A stretch of DNA of 64,000 nucleotides from Planomonospora parontospora (GCA_014647935.1 BMQD01000015.1:62001-126000); one strand, 5' to 3'. Shown: positions 1 to 8,331, counted from the first letter of the stretch. Numbers and translations are program-made. The notes: generated by a model not told the origin, from the sequence alone.

Positions 1-180
1 GGCCCGGTGCGCGCCTTCGCCGAACACCAGCCGGTGACCTCCGTCGTCAACGCCCTGCGCGACCTGTTCACCCGGCAGCCGGTCGGTGCCGACATCTGGA
101 TCGCCCTGGCCTGGTGCGTCGGCATCCTCGTCATCGCGTACGCCTTCGCCATGAACACCTACCGCCGCAAGATCTCCTAG
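1..180 (+). CDS. ABC-2 type transporter permease, C-terminal fragment
   Basis: The window opens inside this gene; only the last 59 codons are present and they end in TAG. The fragment reads PVRAFAEHQPVT followed by VNALRDLF and then a hydrophobic segment (WIALAWCVGILVIAYAFA) with a short basic tail. This is the usual end of DrrB/ABC-2 permeases that export drugs or antibiotics together with a DrrA-type ATPase. The P450 gene starts 87 bp downstream on the same strand, so the two may belong to one biosynthesis/export locus extending to the left. Substrate unknown. Confidence 0.75.
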   Translation, partial: GPVRAFAEHQPVTSVVNALRDLFTRQPVGADIWIALAWCVGILVIAYAFAMNTYRRKIS

Positions 181-267
181 CCCTTTCACCCGCGCCCGCC
201 CCGATCCGGATCGAACGCGGCTTCCACCTTCACCGAAGACGCACTCCCCCCGAAACGAGGAGAGATC

Positions 268-1476
268 ATGAGCGAATCCCTGCACACCGTCACGGCGATG
301 CCGGCGGAGCGCCGGCCCGGCTGCCCCTTCGACCCGCCCGAGGAGCTGACCCAGGCCCGCGAGCACGGCCCGATCAGCCGCCTCCCCTTCCCCAGCGGGC
401 ACCAGGGCTGGCTGGTCACCGGCTATGACCTGGTCCGGTCGGCCCTGGCCGATGCGCGGTTCAGCTCCCGCAAGGAGCTCATGCGCCACCACCCGCTCAT
501 CGACTACGGCGACATCGAGGTCCCCCCGGCGCCGCCCGGCGAGTTCCTGCTCATGGACGAACCCCAGCACAGCCGGTACCGCAAACCGCTGGCGGGCAAG
601 TTCACCGCCCGGCGGATGCGGCTACTCACCGAACGCATCGAGCAGATCACCGCCGAGCACCTGGACGCCATGGCGCAGGCCGGACCGCCGGCCGACTTGG
701 TGACCGCGTTCGCCAAGCCCATCCCCGTCATCGTGATCTGCGAACTGCTGGGCGTGCCGTACGCGGACCGGGGCCGCTTCCAGGAGAACATCGACGGATT
801 CATGAACGGGGAGACCAGCGACGAGGAGCTGATCGCGGCCTACACCGCGGTCCAGGCCTACCTCTCGGAGCTGGTGGCCGCCAAGCGCGCCGACCCCACC
901 GACGACGTGCTCAGCGACCTGCTCGACAGCGATCTGACCGACGAGGAACTGCGGGGCATCGCCCTGATCCTGCTGGCGGCCGGGTTCGACACCACCGCCA
1001 ACACGCTGGCCCTGGGCGCTTTCGCCCTCCTGCGCAACCCGGACCAGCTCGCCGCGCTGCGCGCCGAGCCCGCGCTCGCCGACCGGGCCGTCGAAGAGCT
1101 GCTGCGCTATCTGAGCGTCGCCAAGCAGTTCCACCGGGTCGCTCTGGAGGACGTCGAGCTGGGCGGCCACACCATCACGGCCGGCACGACGCTCATCCTG
1201 TCCCTCAACACCGCCAACCGCGACCCCGAGCGCTTCCCCGACCCCCACGTGCTCGACCTGCGCCGGAACGACGGCAGCCACCTGGCCTTCGGCCACGGTA
1301 TCCACCAGTGCCTCGGGCAGCAGCTGGCCCGCGTCGAGATGCGGGTCGCGCTCCCCGCGCTGGTCCGCCGCTTCCCCTCGCTGCGTCTGGCCGTACCGGC
1401 CGAAGAGGTCGCCCTGCGCCCGGAGGCCGCGGACATCCACGGGGTCAAGAGCCTCCCGGTCGCCTGGGACGCATGA
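268..1476 (+). CDS. Cytochrome P450
   Basis: A 402-residue soluble bacterial P450, normal length for actinomycete class I enzymes that take electrons from ferredoxin. The I-helix oxygen-binding motif AGFDTT is at residues 238-243, the K-helix ExxR at 277-280, and the haem-binding loop FGHGIHQCLG at 341-350 with axial Cys348. All key residues are present, so it should be a functional mono-oxygenase. ATG is preceded by a strong GAGGAGAG site. The style resembles CYP105/CYP107 enzymes that tailor secondary metabolites; substrate cannot be read from sequence. It follows an exporter permease fragment, suggesting a role in a nearby natural-product locus. Confidence 0.93.
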   Translation: MSESLHTVTAMPAERRPGCPFDPPEELTQAREHGPISRLPFPSGHQGWLVTGYDLVRSALADARFSSRKELMRHHPLIDYGDIEVPPAPPGEFLLMDEPQHSRYRKPLAGKFTARRMRLLTERIEQITAEHLDAMAQAGPPADLVTAFAKPIPVIVICELLGVPYADRGRFQENIDGFMNGETSDEELIAAYTAVQAYLSELVAAKRADPTDDVLSDLLDSDLTDEELRGIALILLAAGFDTTANTLALGAFALLRNPDQLAALRAEPALADRAVEELLRYLSVAKQFHRVALEDVELGGHTITAGTTLILSLNTANRDPERFPDPHVLDLRRNDGSHLAFGHGIHQCLGQQLARVEMRVALPALVRRFPSLRLAVPAEEVALRPEAADIHGVKSLPVAWDA

Positions 1477-1825
1477 CCGCGAGCCGGTGACGGGCACTCC
1501 GTTCCGCGACCCGGCCCCCCAGCGTGACGGCGGCCGACCCACGGCGGTCACCGTACGGCCCTACGGCGCGACGGTTACCAGCCAACTGTCCGGCCCTGCG
1601 GGGCGGCGGTTACCAGCCAGTGGGCCAAAAGAGCCGATTTCGCACGTTTATGCAGGCCACAGGCCTAACGATCACGACACGTCTATGTAACGCGCCCTTG
1701 CGGCCCGACCGTAAATCATTACCTTTGGTAATCAGACGATCATTTACGGTGAATCACCGCAGGTGCCGACCGCGTAGACGACCGCCCGGCGGGACGCCGT
1801 AGCCATCCAGAAGGGGGCCTTCCCC
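1477..1825. other. Intergenic region with short repeats
   Basis: No convincing gene in about 350 bp. A 13-bp direct repeat (CGGTTACCAGCCA) occurs at 1572-1584 and 1607-1619. The right half is unusually AT-rich for this genome and carries the dyad listed separately, so it is probably the promoter region of the beta-propeller gene. Confidence 0.5.
1708..1750. promoter_or_regulatory. Nested inverted repeat upstream of YVTN gene
   Basis: Outer arms ACCGTAAAT (1708-1716) and ATTTACGGT (1742-1750) are perfect 9-bp complements. An inner pair ATTACC / GGTAAT (1718-1732) surrounds TTT and is displaced toward the left arm. It lies 75 bp before the start codon in an AT-rich island, suggesting an operator or hairpin; the binding protein is unknown. 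Confidence 0.4.
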
Positions 1826-3379
1826 ATGCCCGCCGGTTCACCGCTCCGCCTCCCCTTCCTGCGCTCCGGACCCGCCCGCCGCGCCGCCGCGGCCACGGCC
1901 GACGCGTCCGCCGCGCTCCTCACCCTGGCCTACGTCGTCAACGGCGGTGACGGCACGGTGTCGGTCATCGACACGACCACCAACACCGTGACCGCCACCA
2001 TCACCGTCGGCAACGACCCGTACCGGGTGGCGGTCACCCCCGACGGCACCACCGCCTACGTCCCCAACGCCGACGACGACACGGTGTCGGTCATCGACAC
2101 GACCACCAACACCGTGACCGCCACCATCACCGTCGGCAACAGCCCGTACGGCGTGGCGGTCACCCCCGACGGCACCACCGCCTACGTCTCCAACAGCAAC
2201 GGCGGCACGGTGTCGGTCATCGACACGACCACCAACACCGTGACCGCCACCATCACCGTCGGCAACGACCCGCTCGGGGTCGCGGTCAGCCCGGACGGCG
2301 CCACCGCCTACGTCGTCAACCAGTCCGACGACACGGTTTCGGTGATCGACACGGCCACCGGCACCGTGACCGCCACCATCGACGTCGACGACCGCCCGAT
2401 CAGCGTGGCCTTCGGTCCGGACGGCGCCACCGCCTACGTCGCCAACCCCGGTGACGGTACGGTCTCGGTGATCGACACGGCCACCGGCACCGTGACCGCC
2501 ACCATCACCGTCGGCAACAGCCCGTACGCTGTGGCGGTCACCCCGGACGGCGCCACCGCTTACGTCCCCGGCAACAGCGGCGGTACGGTCTCGGTGATCG
2601 ACACGGCCACCGGCACCGTGACCGCCACCATCACCGTCAGCGCCGACCCGTACGACGCGGCGGTCAGCCCGGACGGCGCCACCGTCTACGTCACCCATGA
2701 GGACGGTGGCACGGTCTCGGTCATCGACACGGCCACCGGCACCGTGGTCGACACCGTCACCGCCGGCGACGACCCGCGCGGGGTGGCGGTCGCCGCCGTC
2801 CCCGTCTCCTCGGCGGTGACCCTCACCGCCAGCCCCGATCCGGCCCAGGTCCACCGGCCCGTCGCCCTCACCGCCCAGGTCGCCTGCACCACCGGCACCC
2901 CGGCCGGCACCGTCCGCTTCTACGACGGCGCCGCCCTGCTCGGCACCCGCCCGCTCAACGCGGCCGGCACCGCCGTCCTCACCACCAGCGGCCTGGACGC
3001 CGGCGACCACCAGATCACCGCCGTCTACTCCGGCGACGGCACCTGCCCGCCCGCGGTCTCCCCTCCCCTGCTCCTGACCGTCAACAAGGGCATCTCCAGC
3101 GTCCAGGTCCTCGCCGTGCCCAACCCGGCCCTCGTCTTCCTGCCCGTCACCCTCACCGCCCGCGTCACCTGCGACTCCGACATCCCCACCGGCACCGTCC
3201 GCTTCATGGACGGCGCCGTCACCCTGGGCACGGTCCCGGTGCTCGCCGGCGCAGCCGTGCTGATCACCGCCTTCCGCAGCCGCGGCGCCCACCAGATCAC
3301 CGCCATCTACTCCGGTGACGCCGACTGCGAACCCTCGGCCTCGCCGCCGCGCACCGTCACCGTCGTCGGCCTGCTGTGA
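1826..3379 (+). CDS. YVTN beta-propeller protein with two bacterial Ig-like domains
   Basis: A 517-residue protein. After about 40 N-terminal residues come seven 42-residue beta-propeller blades of the form GTVSVIDT-x-TVTATITVG...AVTPDG-TAYV, enough for a complete seven-bladed YVTN propeller. The last 180 residues form two Ig-like repeats (LTASPDPAQVHRPVALTA and its partner) of the type found in cell-surface proteins. The N-terminus is basic then alanine-rich but is not a clear signal peptide, so export is inferred from the domains. RBS AAGGGGG precedes ATG. Such proteins are usually surface-exposed binding scaffolds; no catalytic motif is visible. It converges with the STAS gene. Confidence 0.85.
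   Translation: MPAGSPLRLPFLRSGPARRAAAATADASAALLTLAYVVNGGDGTVSVIDTTTNTVTATITVGNDPYRVAVTPDGTTAYVPNADDDTVSVIDTTTNTVTATITVGNSPYGVAVTPDGTTAYVSNSNGGTVSVIDTTTNTVTATITVGNDPLGVAVSPDGATAYVVNQSDDTVSVIDTATGTVTATIDVDDRPISVAFGPDGATAYVANPGDGTVSVIDTATGTVTATITVGNSPYAVAVTPDGATAYVPGNSGGTVSVIDTATGTVTATITVSADPYDAAVSPDGATVYVTHEDGGTVSVIDTATGTVVDTVTAGDDPRGVAVAAVPVSSAVTLTASPDPAQVHRPVALTAQVACTTGTPAGTVRFYDGAALLGTRPLNAAGTAVLTTSGLDAGDHQITAVYSGDGTCPPAVSPPLLLTVNKGISSVQVLAVPNPALVFLPVTLTARVTCDSDIPTGTVRFMDGAVTLGTVPVLAGAAVLITAFRSRGAHQITAIYSGDADCEPSASPPRTVTVVGLL
1957..2800 (+). repeat. Seven tandem 126-bp coding repeats
   Basis: The phrase GGTGTCGGTCATCGACAC or a close variant recurs at 1957, 2083, 2209, 2335, 2461, 2587 and 2713, exactly 126 bp (42 codons) apart. 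Repeats 1-3 share the ACCACCAACACC variant and repeats 4-7 the GCCACCGGCACC variant, so the array shows two homogenised subfamilies. Confidence 0.9.
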
Positions 3380-3418
3380 CCGCACGGCCGGGCGCGGCCT
3401 GCCGGGGCACCGGCGGGG

Positions 3419-3805
3419 TCAGCTCTCCGCGGCCCGGCGGAGGGCCTCATCGGTGTCGGGACAGATGATGAACGCCTTGTCCAGACCCGTGATGGCCAGC
3501 AGCCGGGCCATCACGGCGGGCACCGCGCTGAGCAGCAACCGGATGCCGGCGGCCTGGCCGTGTTTCATCGTCGCGATCAGTTCACCCAGTCCGGACGAGT
3601 CGCAGAAGGTGATCCCGCTCAGGTCCAGGATCACCGCGCGGGTGGCGGGCGGACCCCAGACGGCGCCCGACTCCAGCGCATCGCGCAGGATCGGCACGGT
3701 GTGCAGGTCGAGCTCTCCGCCCAGACGAACCACGACGATCTGCTCACGCCGGACGAGGGAAACGGTCAGGTTCGGGCGGTGGCCGGAGCCGGTCGGGGAT
3801 GTCAT
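3419..3805 (-). CDS. STAS-domain anti-sigma factor antagonist
   Basis: A 128-residue single STAS domain of the SpoIIAA/RsbV/BldG class. These proteins bind a partner anti-sigma kinase and are inactivated by phosphorylation of a serine in the DSSGLG motif, here at residues 69-74 (Ser70/Ser71). The GELDLHTVPILRDAL region is the typical first half. ATG at 3805 was chosen because AGGAA lies about ten bases upstream and it gives the standard length; the frame stays open further upstream but that part is unlike protein. No anti-sigma kinase or sigma factor is adjacent, so its partner must be elsewhere. Confidence 0.88.
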   Translation of the reverse strand: MTSPTGSGHRPNLTVSLVRREQIVVVRLGGELDLHTVPILRDALESGAVWGPPATRAVILDLSGITFCDSSGLGELIATMKHGQAAGIRLLLSAVPAVMARLLAITGLDKAFIICPDTDEALRRAAES

Positions 3806-3983
3806 CGTAGAAGTTCCTGCCTGCAGGGTGGGTGTCACGTGTCCATCACCCCTACCAACGATCACCGCCGTATAACGCCCGGGCAGCCTCGGCGTGGAAT
3901 GAAGCGTACGATTTCGTGTCCGCGGCGTCTCCGGCGCCCTCCGGCAGGAAGCGGCCGGCACCCTCCGGCGCCGGATGGCCGGC

Positions 3984-4229
3984 TCAGCCGGCCGGGGCGT
4001 CCGCCGGTCGGGGCGACGGCACCAACGGGCCGGCGGAGTCCTCCCTCGCCGCCGGGAAGGCCGCGGTCGGCTGGTCCACGGAGGGCTCACCGGGAGCCGG
4101 GCAGAGGCAGTAGCCGCGTGCGACGATGAGCCGGCCCCGGGCCGGGGTGTAGACGCCGCCGTCGGCTCCGCCCTCGGCCACCAGGACGCGGGTGCAGGTG
4201 CGGCACACGAGCTGAGCGGGAATCTCCAT
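3984..4229 (-). CDS. Small cysteine-containing protein of unknown function
   Basis: An 81-residue protein with ATG preceded by GGAGG at optimal distance. It begins MEIPAQLVCRTC and has a second pair CLC at residues 41-43, so CxxC...CxC could bind a metal. The middle GGVYTPARGRLIVARGYCLC looks folded, while the C-terminal 35 residues are rich in Pro, Ala and Ser and probably disordered. I do not recognise the family. It lies between the STAS and Nudix genes on the same strand, separated from the Nudix gene by a strong hairpin, so it is likely transcribed alone. Confidence 0.55.
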   Translation of the reverse strand: MEIPAQLVCRTCTRVLVAEGGADGGVYTPARGRLIVARGYCLCPAPGEPSVDQPTAAFPAAREDSAGPLVPSPRPADAPAG

Positions 4230-4350
4230 GACGCCTCCGGATGTCCGGCTGCCACGCGTCCGTCGCGTGGGCCGCCCGCACCGGCCGGTGGACCGTCCCG
4301 GGGACTCGGCCGTCCTGTGCGGTGGATGTGGCCTGGCTGCCGCAAGGCCA

Positions 4351-4409
4351 CCGGGGACGCGGGTGCTTTGGTCGCCGTGCGCCGACGACCGAGGCACCCG
4401 CGTCCCCGG
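4351..4409 (-). terminator. Long hairpin downstream of the Nudix gene
   Basis: The left arm starting CCGGGGACGCGGGTGC (4351) pairs with the right arm ending GCACCCGCGTCCCCGG (4409). The stem is 24 bp with two positions that are G-U pairs in one RNA strand, and the loop is about 11 nt. It sits 127 bp past the Nudix stop and 120 bp before the next gene on the same strand. There is no U-tract, as is common for actinomycete terminators. Confidence 0.55.
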
Positions 4410-4535
4410 ATGCGAACACGGGTCCTCCCCCTGTGGCGTCCCCGCCCGCACGGATGTGTCTATCAGCATTCGGTCCGTTACGGTGGGTGAATGTGTGAAT
4501 GAGGTGGGTGCGTGCAGCCCGGATCGTCACCGGCC

Positions 4536-5045
4536 CTACGAGGAACCGCACCGCCGCGGGGCGGGCGGATCGAACCAGGCCTCGGGTGAGGCCGGGTCGA
4601 TCCGGGCCAGGATGTGACGCATCGTCGGCGCCATGGGCATCCCGTCGTACTCTCCCGGGGCGGCGAAGCGGAAGCGGGCGACCTCCTCTCCGTCGGGCAC
4701 CGGTTCACCGGCGACGATCCGGCAGGCGAACACCGTCGCCACGTACGCGACCCGGTCGCCGTTGCGGTACTCGGCGACGAACTCCGGGCCGCCGAACACC
4801 CCCAGTACGGCCGTCGGCTCGACCTCGATGCCGAGTTCCTCCCGCATCTCCCGGACGAGGGCGTCCGCCGGTCCCTCACCGGGGTCGACCGCCCCGCCGG
4901 GCAGCATCCACCGGCCGGTGTCGATGTCCTCCACCAGCAGGAAACGGCCCTCGCCGTCGCCGATGACCGCCGTCACCGCCGGCATCAGCAGCAGGTCGTG
5001 CCCCACGTACCGCCGCAGCCACTCCAGGTAGGCGGAAATCCCCAT
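4536..5045 (-). CDS. Nudix hydrolase
   Basis: A 169-residue Nudix protein. The catalytic box is complete: Gly51-x5-Glu57-x7-Arg65-Glu66-x2-Glu69-Glu70-x-Gly72, which binds the metal and hydrolyses nucleoside diphosphates linked to another group. The N-terminal MGISAYLEWLRRYVGHDLLL matches a common actinobacterial Nudix subgroup. ATG at 5045 is preferred over the in-frame ATG 24 bp upstream because GAGAGGGGG directly precedes it. The substrate is not deducible; such proteins often clean up oxidised or unusual nucleotides. Confidence 0.88.
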   Translation of the reverse strand: MGISAYLEWLRRYVGHDLLLMPAVTAVIGDGEGRFLLVEDIDTGRWMLPGGAVDPGEGPADALVREMREELGIEVEPTAVLGVFGGPEFVAEYRNGDRVAYVATVFACRIVAGEPVPDGEEVARFRFAAPGEYDGMPMAPTMRHILARIDPASPEAWFDPPAPRRCGSS

Positions 5046-5097
5046 GAGGCCCCCTCTCCCGGCGCCCACCGGGCGGGGCCGCCACAGCGATCATGCC

Positions 5098-6126
5098 TCA
5101 GCCCGGGTCCCGGTAGTAGGCGGCGAGGGCGGCGAACGCGGCCTTGGGCTCCCACGGCAGGCCGGGGTAGGCGGCTCCGAGGCGGTCCTCGTAGACCTTG
5201 ACGATGCCGTAACTGGCCAAGTCCAGGTCCTCTCGGGGGTCACCGCCGGGACGGTACGGGTGGTCGTGCAGCGCGAAGGTGAACACGAAGGCGCCGTCGA
5301 CGCCTCCGGCGTCGAAGACCTCCAGCAGCTCGCACAGGTAGGCGGCCTGCCCTGCCTCGTCGCGGGCGTACTCGCCGTTCAGCCGGACAGGAGCGCGGGT
5401 GACCGCGTCGTATTCGACGATCTCCAGGCCGCGGGCGCCCCTCTCTCCGGCGCCCCGGTAGCAGGCCGCACCGAACTCGGTGATCGCGACCGGTTTTCCC
5501 TGCGCGACGAGCTCGCGGACGCCCTCGGCGAAGTGGCCGGCGATCTCGGCCGACCGGTAGAGGTCCACGGACACGATGTCGAACGGGGCCCAGTCGACGC
5601 GCTCGAGCGGTACGGAGGCATAGGTCACCCGGCCGCCGAAGCGCTCGCGGACGAGTGCCACGGCCCTGCCGAGGAAGTCGTTGACCCGTGCGCCGACCTC
5701 GCCGATCCGCTCCCGCGACCGGTGCGGCCGGCTCAGCAGCTCGATCCGCTCGTCGATGCCGTCGCCGGGCAGGAACCCCCTGTTCATCAGGCTGAGCTCG
5801 GCACCGGTGACGAACACGATCTCGGCGCCCCGCCGCCTGAGCCGCTCCGCCCGGGCGGCGCAGTCGGCGAACAGCGGCAGCATCTCGTCTGCGGTCAGTT
5901 CCAGCGGATAGGGCGAGAACCAGACCTCCAGGCCGAGGTCGGCGGCGTGCGCCGCCGCGAGCTCCATCCGTTCCGGATCGCCGCCCATGATGCGGACCGC
6001 GGTGCAGTGCAGGTCGTCACGGATGATGCGCAGCTCGCGCTCGACCGCCTCCGGGTCGAAGCGCGGATGGCCGATCGCTCCCTTGTAGACGAAGCCGGTG
6101 TCGTAACTGATGCCTTTGGCTCGCAT
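5098..6126 (-). CDS. TIM-barrel (glycoside-hydrolase-like) protein of unknown function
   Basis: A 342-residue protein, divergent from a TetR gene. The alternation of strand-like segments (CTAVRIMG, LEVWFSPYPLEL, AEIVFVTGAELSLMNRGF, DIVSVDLYR, KPVAITEFGAACYRGA) is typical of a glycosidase TIM barrel, with Glu in TGAEL and TEFG placed like acid/base and nucleophile. Related actinobacterial proteins are, as I recall, sometimes labelled abortive infection protein, but nothing here supports a phage-defence role. No signal peptide is seen, so it is probably cytoplasmic. The paired palindromes in its promoter suggest repression by the neighbouring TetR protein. Confidence 0.65.
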   Translation of the reverse strand: MRAKGISYDTGFVYKGAIGHPRFDPEAVERELRIIRDDLHCTAVRIMGGDPERMELAAAHAADLGLEVWFSPYPLELTADEMLPLFADCAARAERLRRRGAEIVFVTGAELSLMNRGFLPGDGIDERIELLSRPHRSRERIGEVGARVNDFLGRAVALVRERFGGRVTYASVPLERVDWAPFDIVSVDLYRSAEIAGHFAEGVRELVAQGKPVAITEFGAACYRGAGERGARGLEIVEYDAVTRAPVRLNGEYARDEAGQAAYLCELLEVFDAGGVDGAFVFTFALHDHPYRPGGDPREDLDLASYGIVKVYEDRLGAAYPGLPWEPKAAFAALAAYYRDPG

Positions 6127-6155
6127 GTGCCGTCTTCTCTCAGCCAGATGGTTAA

Positions 6156-6223
6156 GGTACGGAACGTACCCTAATTGCCGGACGCGAGCATGCCAACCAG
6201 AATGGGAAGGTACGGTCGGTACC
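6156..6223. promoter_or_regulatory. Two matching TetR operators in a divergent promoter
   Basis: GGTACGGAACGTACC (6156-6170) and GGTACGGTCGGTACC (6209-6223) share the pattern GGTACGGNNSGTACC, with GGTAC/GTACC arms and a 5-bp centre, 53 bp apart. One lies 30 bp before the TIM-barrel gene and the other 18 bp before tetR, fitting joint control of both genes. Confidence 0.7.
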
Positions 6224-6240
6224 GGTTCCAGGAAGGGGCC

Positions 6241-6861
6241 ATGGCGGGCGATCCGATGAGGCGCTCAGGCGCCGGGCAGACACGGCGACGCGGCGCCGCC
6301 CTCGAGGAGGCGATCCTGCGGGCCGCGACCGACGAGCTCGCCGAGTCCGGATACGCCGGGCTGACCATGGACAAGGTCGCCGCCCGGGCCGGCACCAACA
6401 AGAACGCCATCTACCGCCGCTGGCCGAACCGCCTCACACTGGGCGTCGCCGCCTACCGGCGGCTGGCCACGACGACCCCGCCCCCCGACACCGGCGATCT
6501 GCGCGGCGACGTCCTGGAGCTGCTCCGCCAGGCGAACCGCTACTGGAGCTCGCCCTCCGGCGCGATCCTGCGCGAGCTGCTCGCCGCGGCCGGCGGCGCT
6601 TCGGAACTCCTCGCGCAGTTGCAGGGGCGGTCCGGCGACGCCGCGGCCGCCCCCTGGCTGACCGTCCTGGGCCGCGCGGTCGCGCGTGGCGAAGCCTCCC
6701 CCGAAGCGCTCCACCCACGGGTGGCGACCGTGGCCATCGTCCTGCTGCGCAACGAGTTCGTCATGCGCGGAGCGCCCACCGCGCCCGACGACGTCCTCGT
6801 CGAGATCGTCGACGAGGTGTACCTCCCCCTGGTGCGGCGACGCGGTCCGGTCCCGACCTGA
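6241..6861 (+). CDS. TetR family transcriptional regulator
   Basis: A 206-residue TetR repressor. The N-terminal helix-turn-helix spans about residues 20-65 (AILRAATDELAESGYAGLTM, then DKVAARAGTNKNAIYRRW). The rest is an all-helical ligand domain with a C-terminal region typical of TetR_C proteins. ATG at 6241 is preferred because GGAAGGGG lies just upstream; an in-frame ATG at 6175 would place the operator inside the coding region. It probably represses itself and the divergent TIM-barrel gene through the two palindromes between them. Ligand unknown. Confidence 0.9.
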   Translation: MAGDPMRRSGAGQTRRRGAALEEAILRAATDELAESGYAGLTMDKVAARAGTNKNAIYRRWPNRLTLGVAAYRRLATTTPPPDTGDLRGDVLELLRQANRYWSSPSGAILRELLAAAGGASELLAQLQGRSGDAAAAPWLTVLGRAVARGEASPEALHPRVATVAIVLLRNEFVMRGAPTAPDDVLVEIVDEVYLPLVRRRGPVPT

Positions 6862-6952
6862 GCGCCCGACGAGCCTCCCGGGAGACCCGCGTCCGAGGCC
6901 CGGAACCGCCGCACGTAGCATGCGAAGACCGCCCCCACCCCGAGGAACGCCT

Positions 6953-7819
6953 GTGACACACCCCGGCAACGCTCCCGCCCGGCCCCTGGCCGCCGACCGG
7001 CCGGACCTGCCCGCCGACATCCGGCTGATCGTCACCGACATGGACGGCACGCTCCTGGACGACGACGGGCGGATCCCCGCGGACCTGTGGCCCCTGCTGG
7101 AGCGGCTGCGCAGCCGCGGCGTGCTGTTCTGCCCCGCCAGCGGCCGCCAGTACGCCTCGCTGGCCGTGCAGTTCAAGGACGCCTTCGACGGGACGGTCTT
7201 CATCGCCGAGAACGGCGCCTTCGTGGTCCGCGACGGCCAGGAGATCAGCTCCGACCTGCTGGAGCCGCCGTTCGTCCGCGACGTCGTGGCGGCCGCGCGC
7301 GACCTGGCGGCGGACGGCGTGGACATCGGCGCCGTCGTCTGCGGCAAGCGCACCGCCTACGTGGAACGCACCGACCCGGCCTTCCTGGCCGAGGCCGTCA
7401 AGTACTACGCCCTCCTGACCCCGGTGAACGACCTGGCCTCCGTAGACGACGACATCATCAAGATCGCCCTGTTCGACTTCGGTACGGCCGAGCACAGCAC
7501 GGCGCCGGCGTTGAAGCCGTTCGACGAGACCCACCAGGTGGTGGTCTCCGGCGAGCACTGGGTGGACGTCATGCACACCGGCACCGGCAAGGGCGCGGCC
7601 GTGCGACGGCTCCAGCAGGAGCTGGGCGTCACGCCCGCGCAGACCATGGTCTTCGGCGACTACCTCAACGACCTGGAGATGCTCGACGCCGCCGAGTGGT
7701 CCTTCGCCATGGCCAACGCCCACCCGCAGGTCATCGGACGGGCCCGCTACCTGGCCGGCTCCAACAACGAGCACGGCGTCCTGCACGCCATCGCCCGGGT
7801 CACCGGCCTGACCCCGTAG
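6953..7819 (+). CDS. HAD-superfamily phosphatase, Cof type
   Basis: A 288-residue Cof/YbjI-type HAD hydrolase. Motif I is DMDGTLL with Asp29 as nucleophile and Asp31 as acid/base; motif II is CPASGR; the Lys of motif III lies in GTGKGAAV; motif IV is FGDYLNDLEML. A C2-type cap lies between motifs II and III. These enzymes dephosphorylate sugar phosphates or cofactors. GTG at 6953 is chosen because GAGGAA precedes it; an upstream in-frame ATG has no RBS. It starts 91 bp after tetR on the same strand, with no operator seen. Confidence 0.9.
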   Translation: MTHPGNAPARPLAADRPDLPADIRLIVTDMDGTLLDDDGRIPADLWPLLERLRSRGVLFCPASGRQYASLAVQFKDAFDGTVFIAENGAFVVRDGQEISSDLLEPPFVRDVVAAARDLAADGVDIGAVVCGKRTAYVERTDPAFLAEAVKYYALLTPVNDLASVDDDIIKIALFDFGTAEHSTAPALKPFDETHQVVVSGEHWVDVMHTGTGKGAAVRRLQQELGVTPAQTMVFGDYLNDLEMLDAAEWSFAMANAHPQVIGRARYLAGSNNEHGVLHAIARVTGLTP

Positions 7820-8281
7820 CGGTCGGCGCCCCGCCGACCGCCCCCTGCCGACCGCCTCCTGCCGACGCCTCCGGCTCGGGCGCCTTCGTCGGCATGCGCA
7901 CCCGCGTCACCCGGCCCTCCGTGCACGGGCTTCAAGCGCGTCCCCATCCGCCGGCCCGCGCCCGTCCACCCGTGGCCGCTCGCCCGGCGCGCCGTCAGCG
8001 ACCATCCCGCCTCCCGGTGATTTCCGCGACCGCCTGCGCCACATGCCCGCGTCGGCCCCGTCATCCGGCACCCGGCCCCCTCGCTTCCGGAAGCGGGTGA
8101 ACGGGACGGGGACGGCCCCAGGCCTGCCGGCTCCTCCCGGCGCGCCCGGCCTGCCCGCATGGGACTGCCACCCCGAGCAGGGTCGCCGCCGCCCGTCCGG
8201 TGCGCGGATCCGCCGACGGCCGCAGGCGAGCGCACCCCCTTTCCCGCAGCGCCCCGGGCGAGTCTCCTTCCGGATGCCTCC
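7820..8281. other. Intergenic region, no gene supported
   Basis: About 460 bp of GC-rich sequence. Open frames exist on both strands but lack a plausible RBS, family signature or balanced amino-acid composition (they are Arg/Pro/Gly rich). The first 60 bases contain degenerate copies of CTGCCGACCGCCTC. The right end leads into the GntR promoter. Confidence 0.5.
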
Positions 8282-8330
8282 TTGACGGGTTCCTTATATG
8301 ACAATATCTAATGTACTAGGAGACTAGATA
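8282..8330 (+). promoter_or_regulatory. Promoter and operator of the GntR/ABC operon
   Basis: A -35 TTGACG (8282-8287) is 17 bp from a -10 TATCTA (8305-8310). A dyad with arms TATCTA (8305) and TAGATA (8325-8330) and inner CTAG-GAGA-CTAG covers the -10 box and the AGGAGA ribosome binding site, an arrangement expected for autorepression by the GntR protein. Confidence 0.6.
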
Positions 8331-8331
8331 A

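Noticed and set aside
1957-2800. Regular 126-bp repeats as a possible CRISPR-like array
   Set aside because: Units are contiguous, in frame and encode YVTN blades; there are no unique spacers.
1838-3385. 515-codon open frame antisense to the propeller gene
   Set aside because: It mirrors the repeat array, is made almost only of Gly/Asp/Arg/Val, and has no RBS or family match; a by-product of high GC third positions.
5098-6126. Labelling the TIM-barrel protein as an abortive-infection defence gene
   Set aside because: The name is an inherited label; no toxin, nuclease or phage-sensing motif and no defence neighbours are present.
7747-8304. 185-codon minus-strand frame before the GntR gene
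   Set aside because: Gly/Arg/Ala-rich, no RBS, and it runs into the end of the HAD gene; treated as non-coding.
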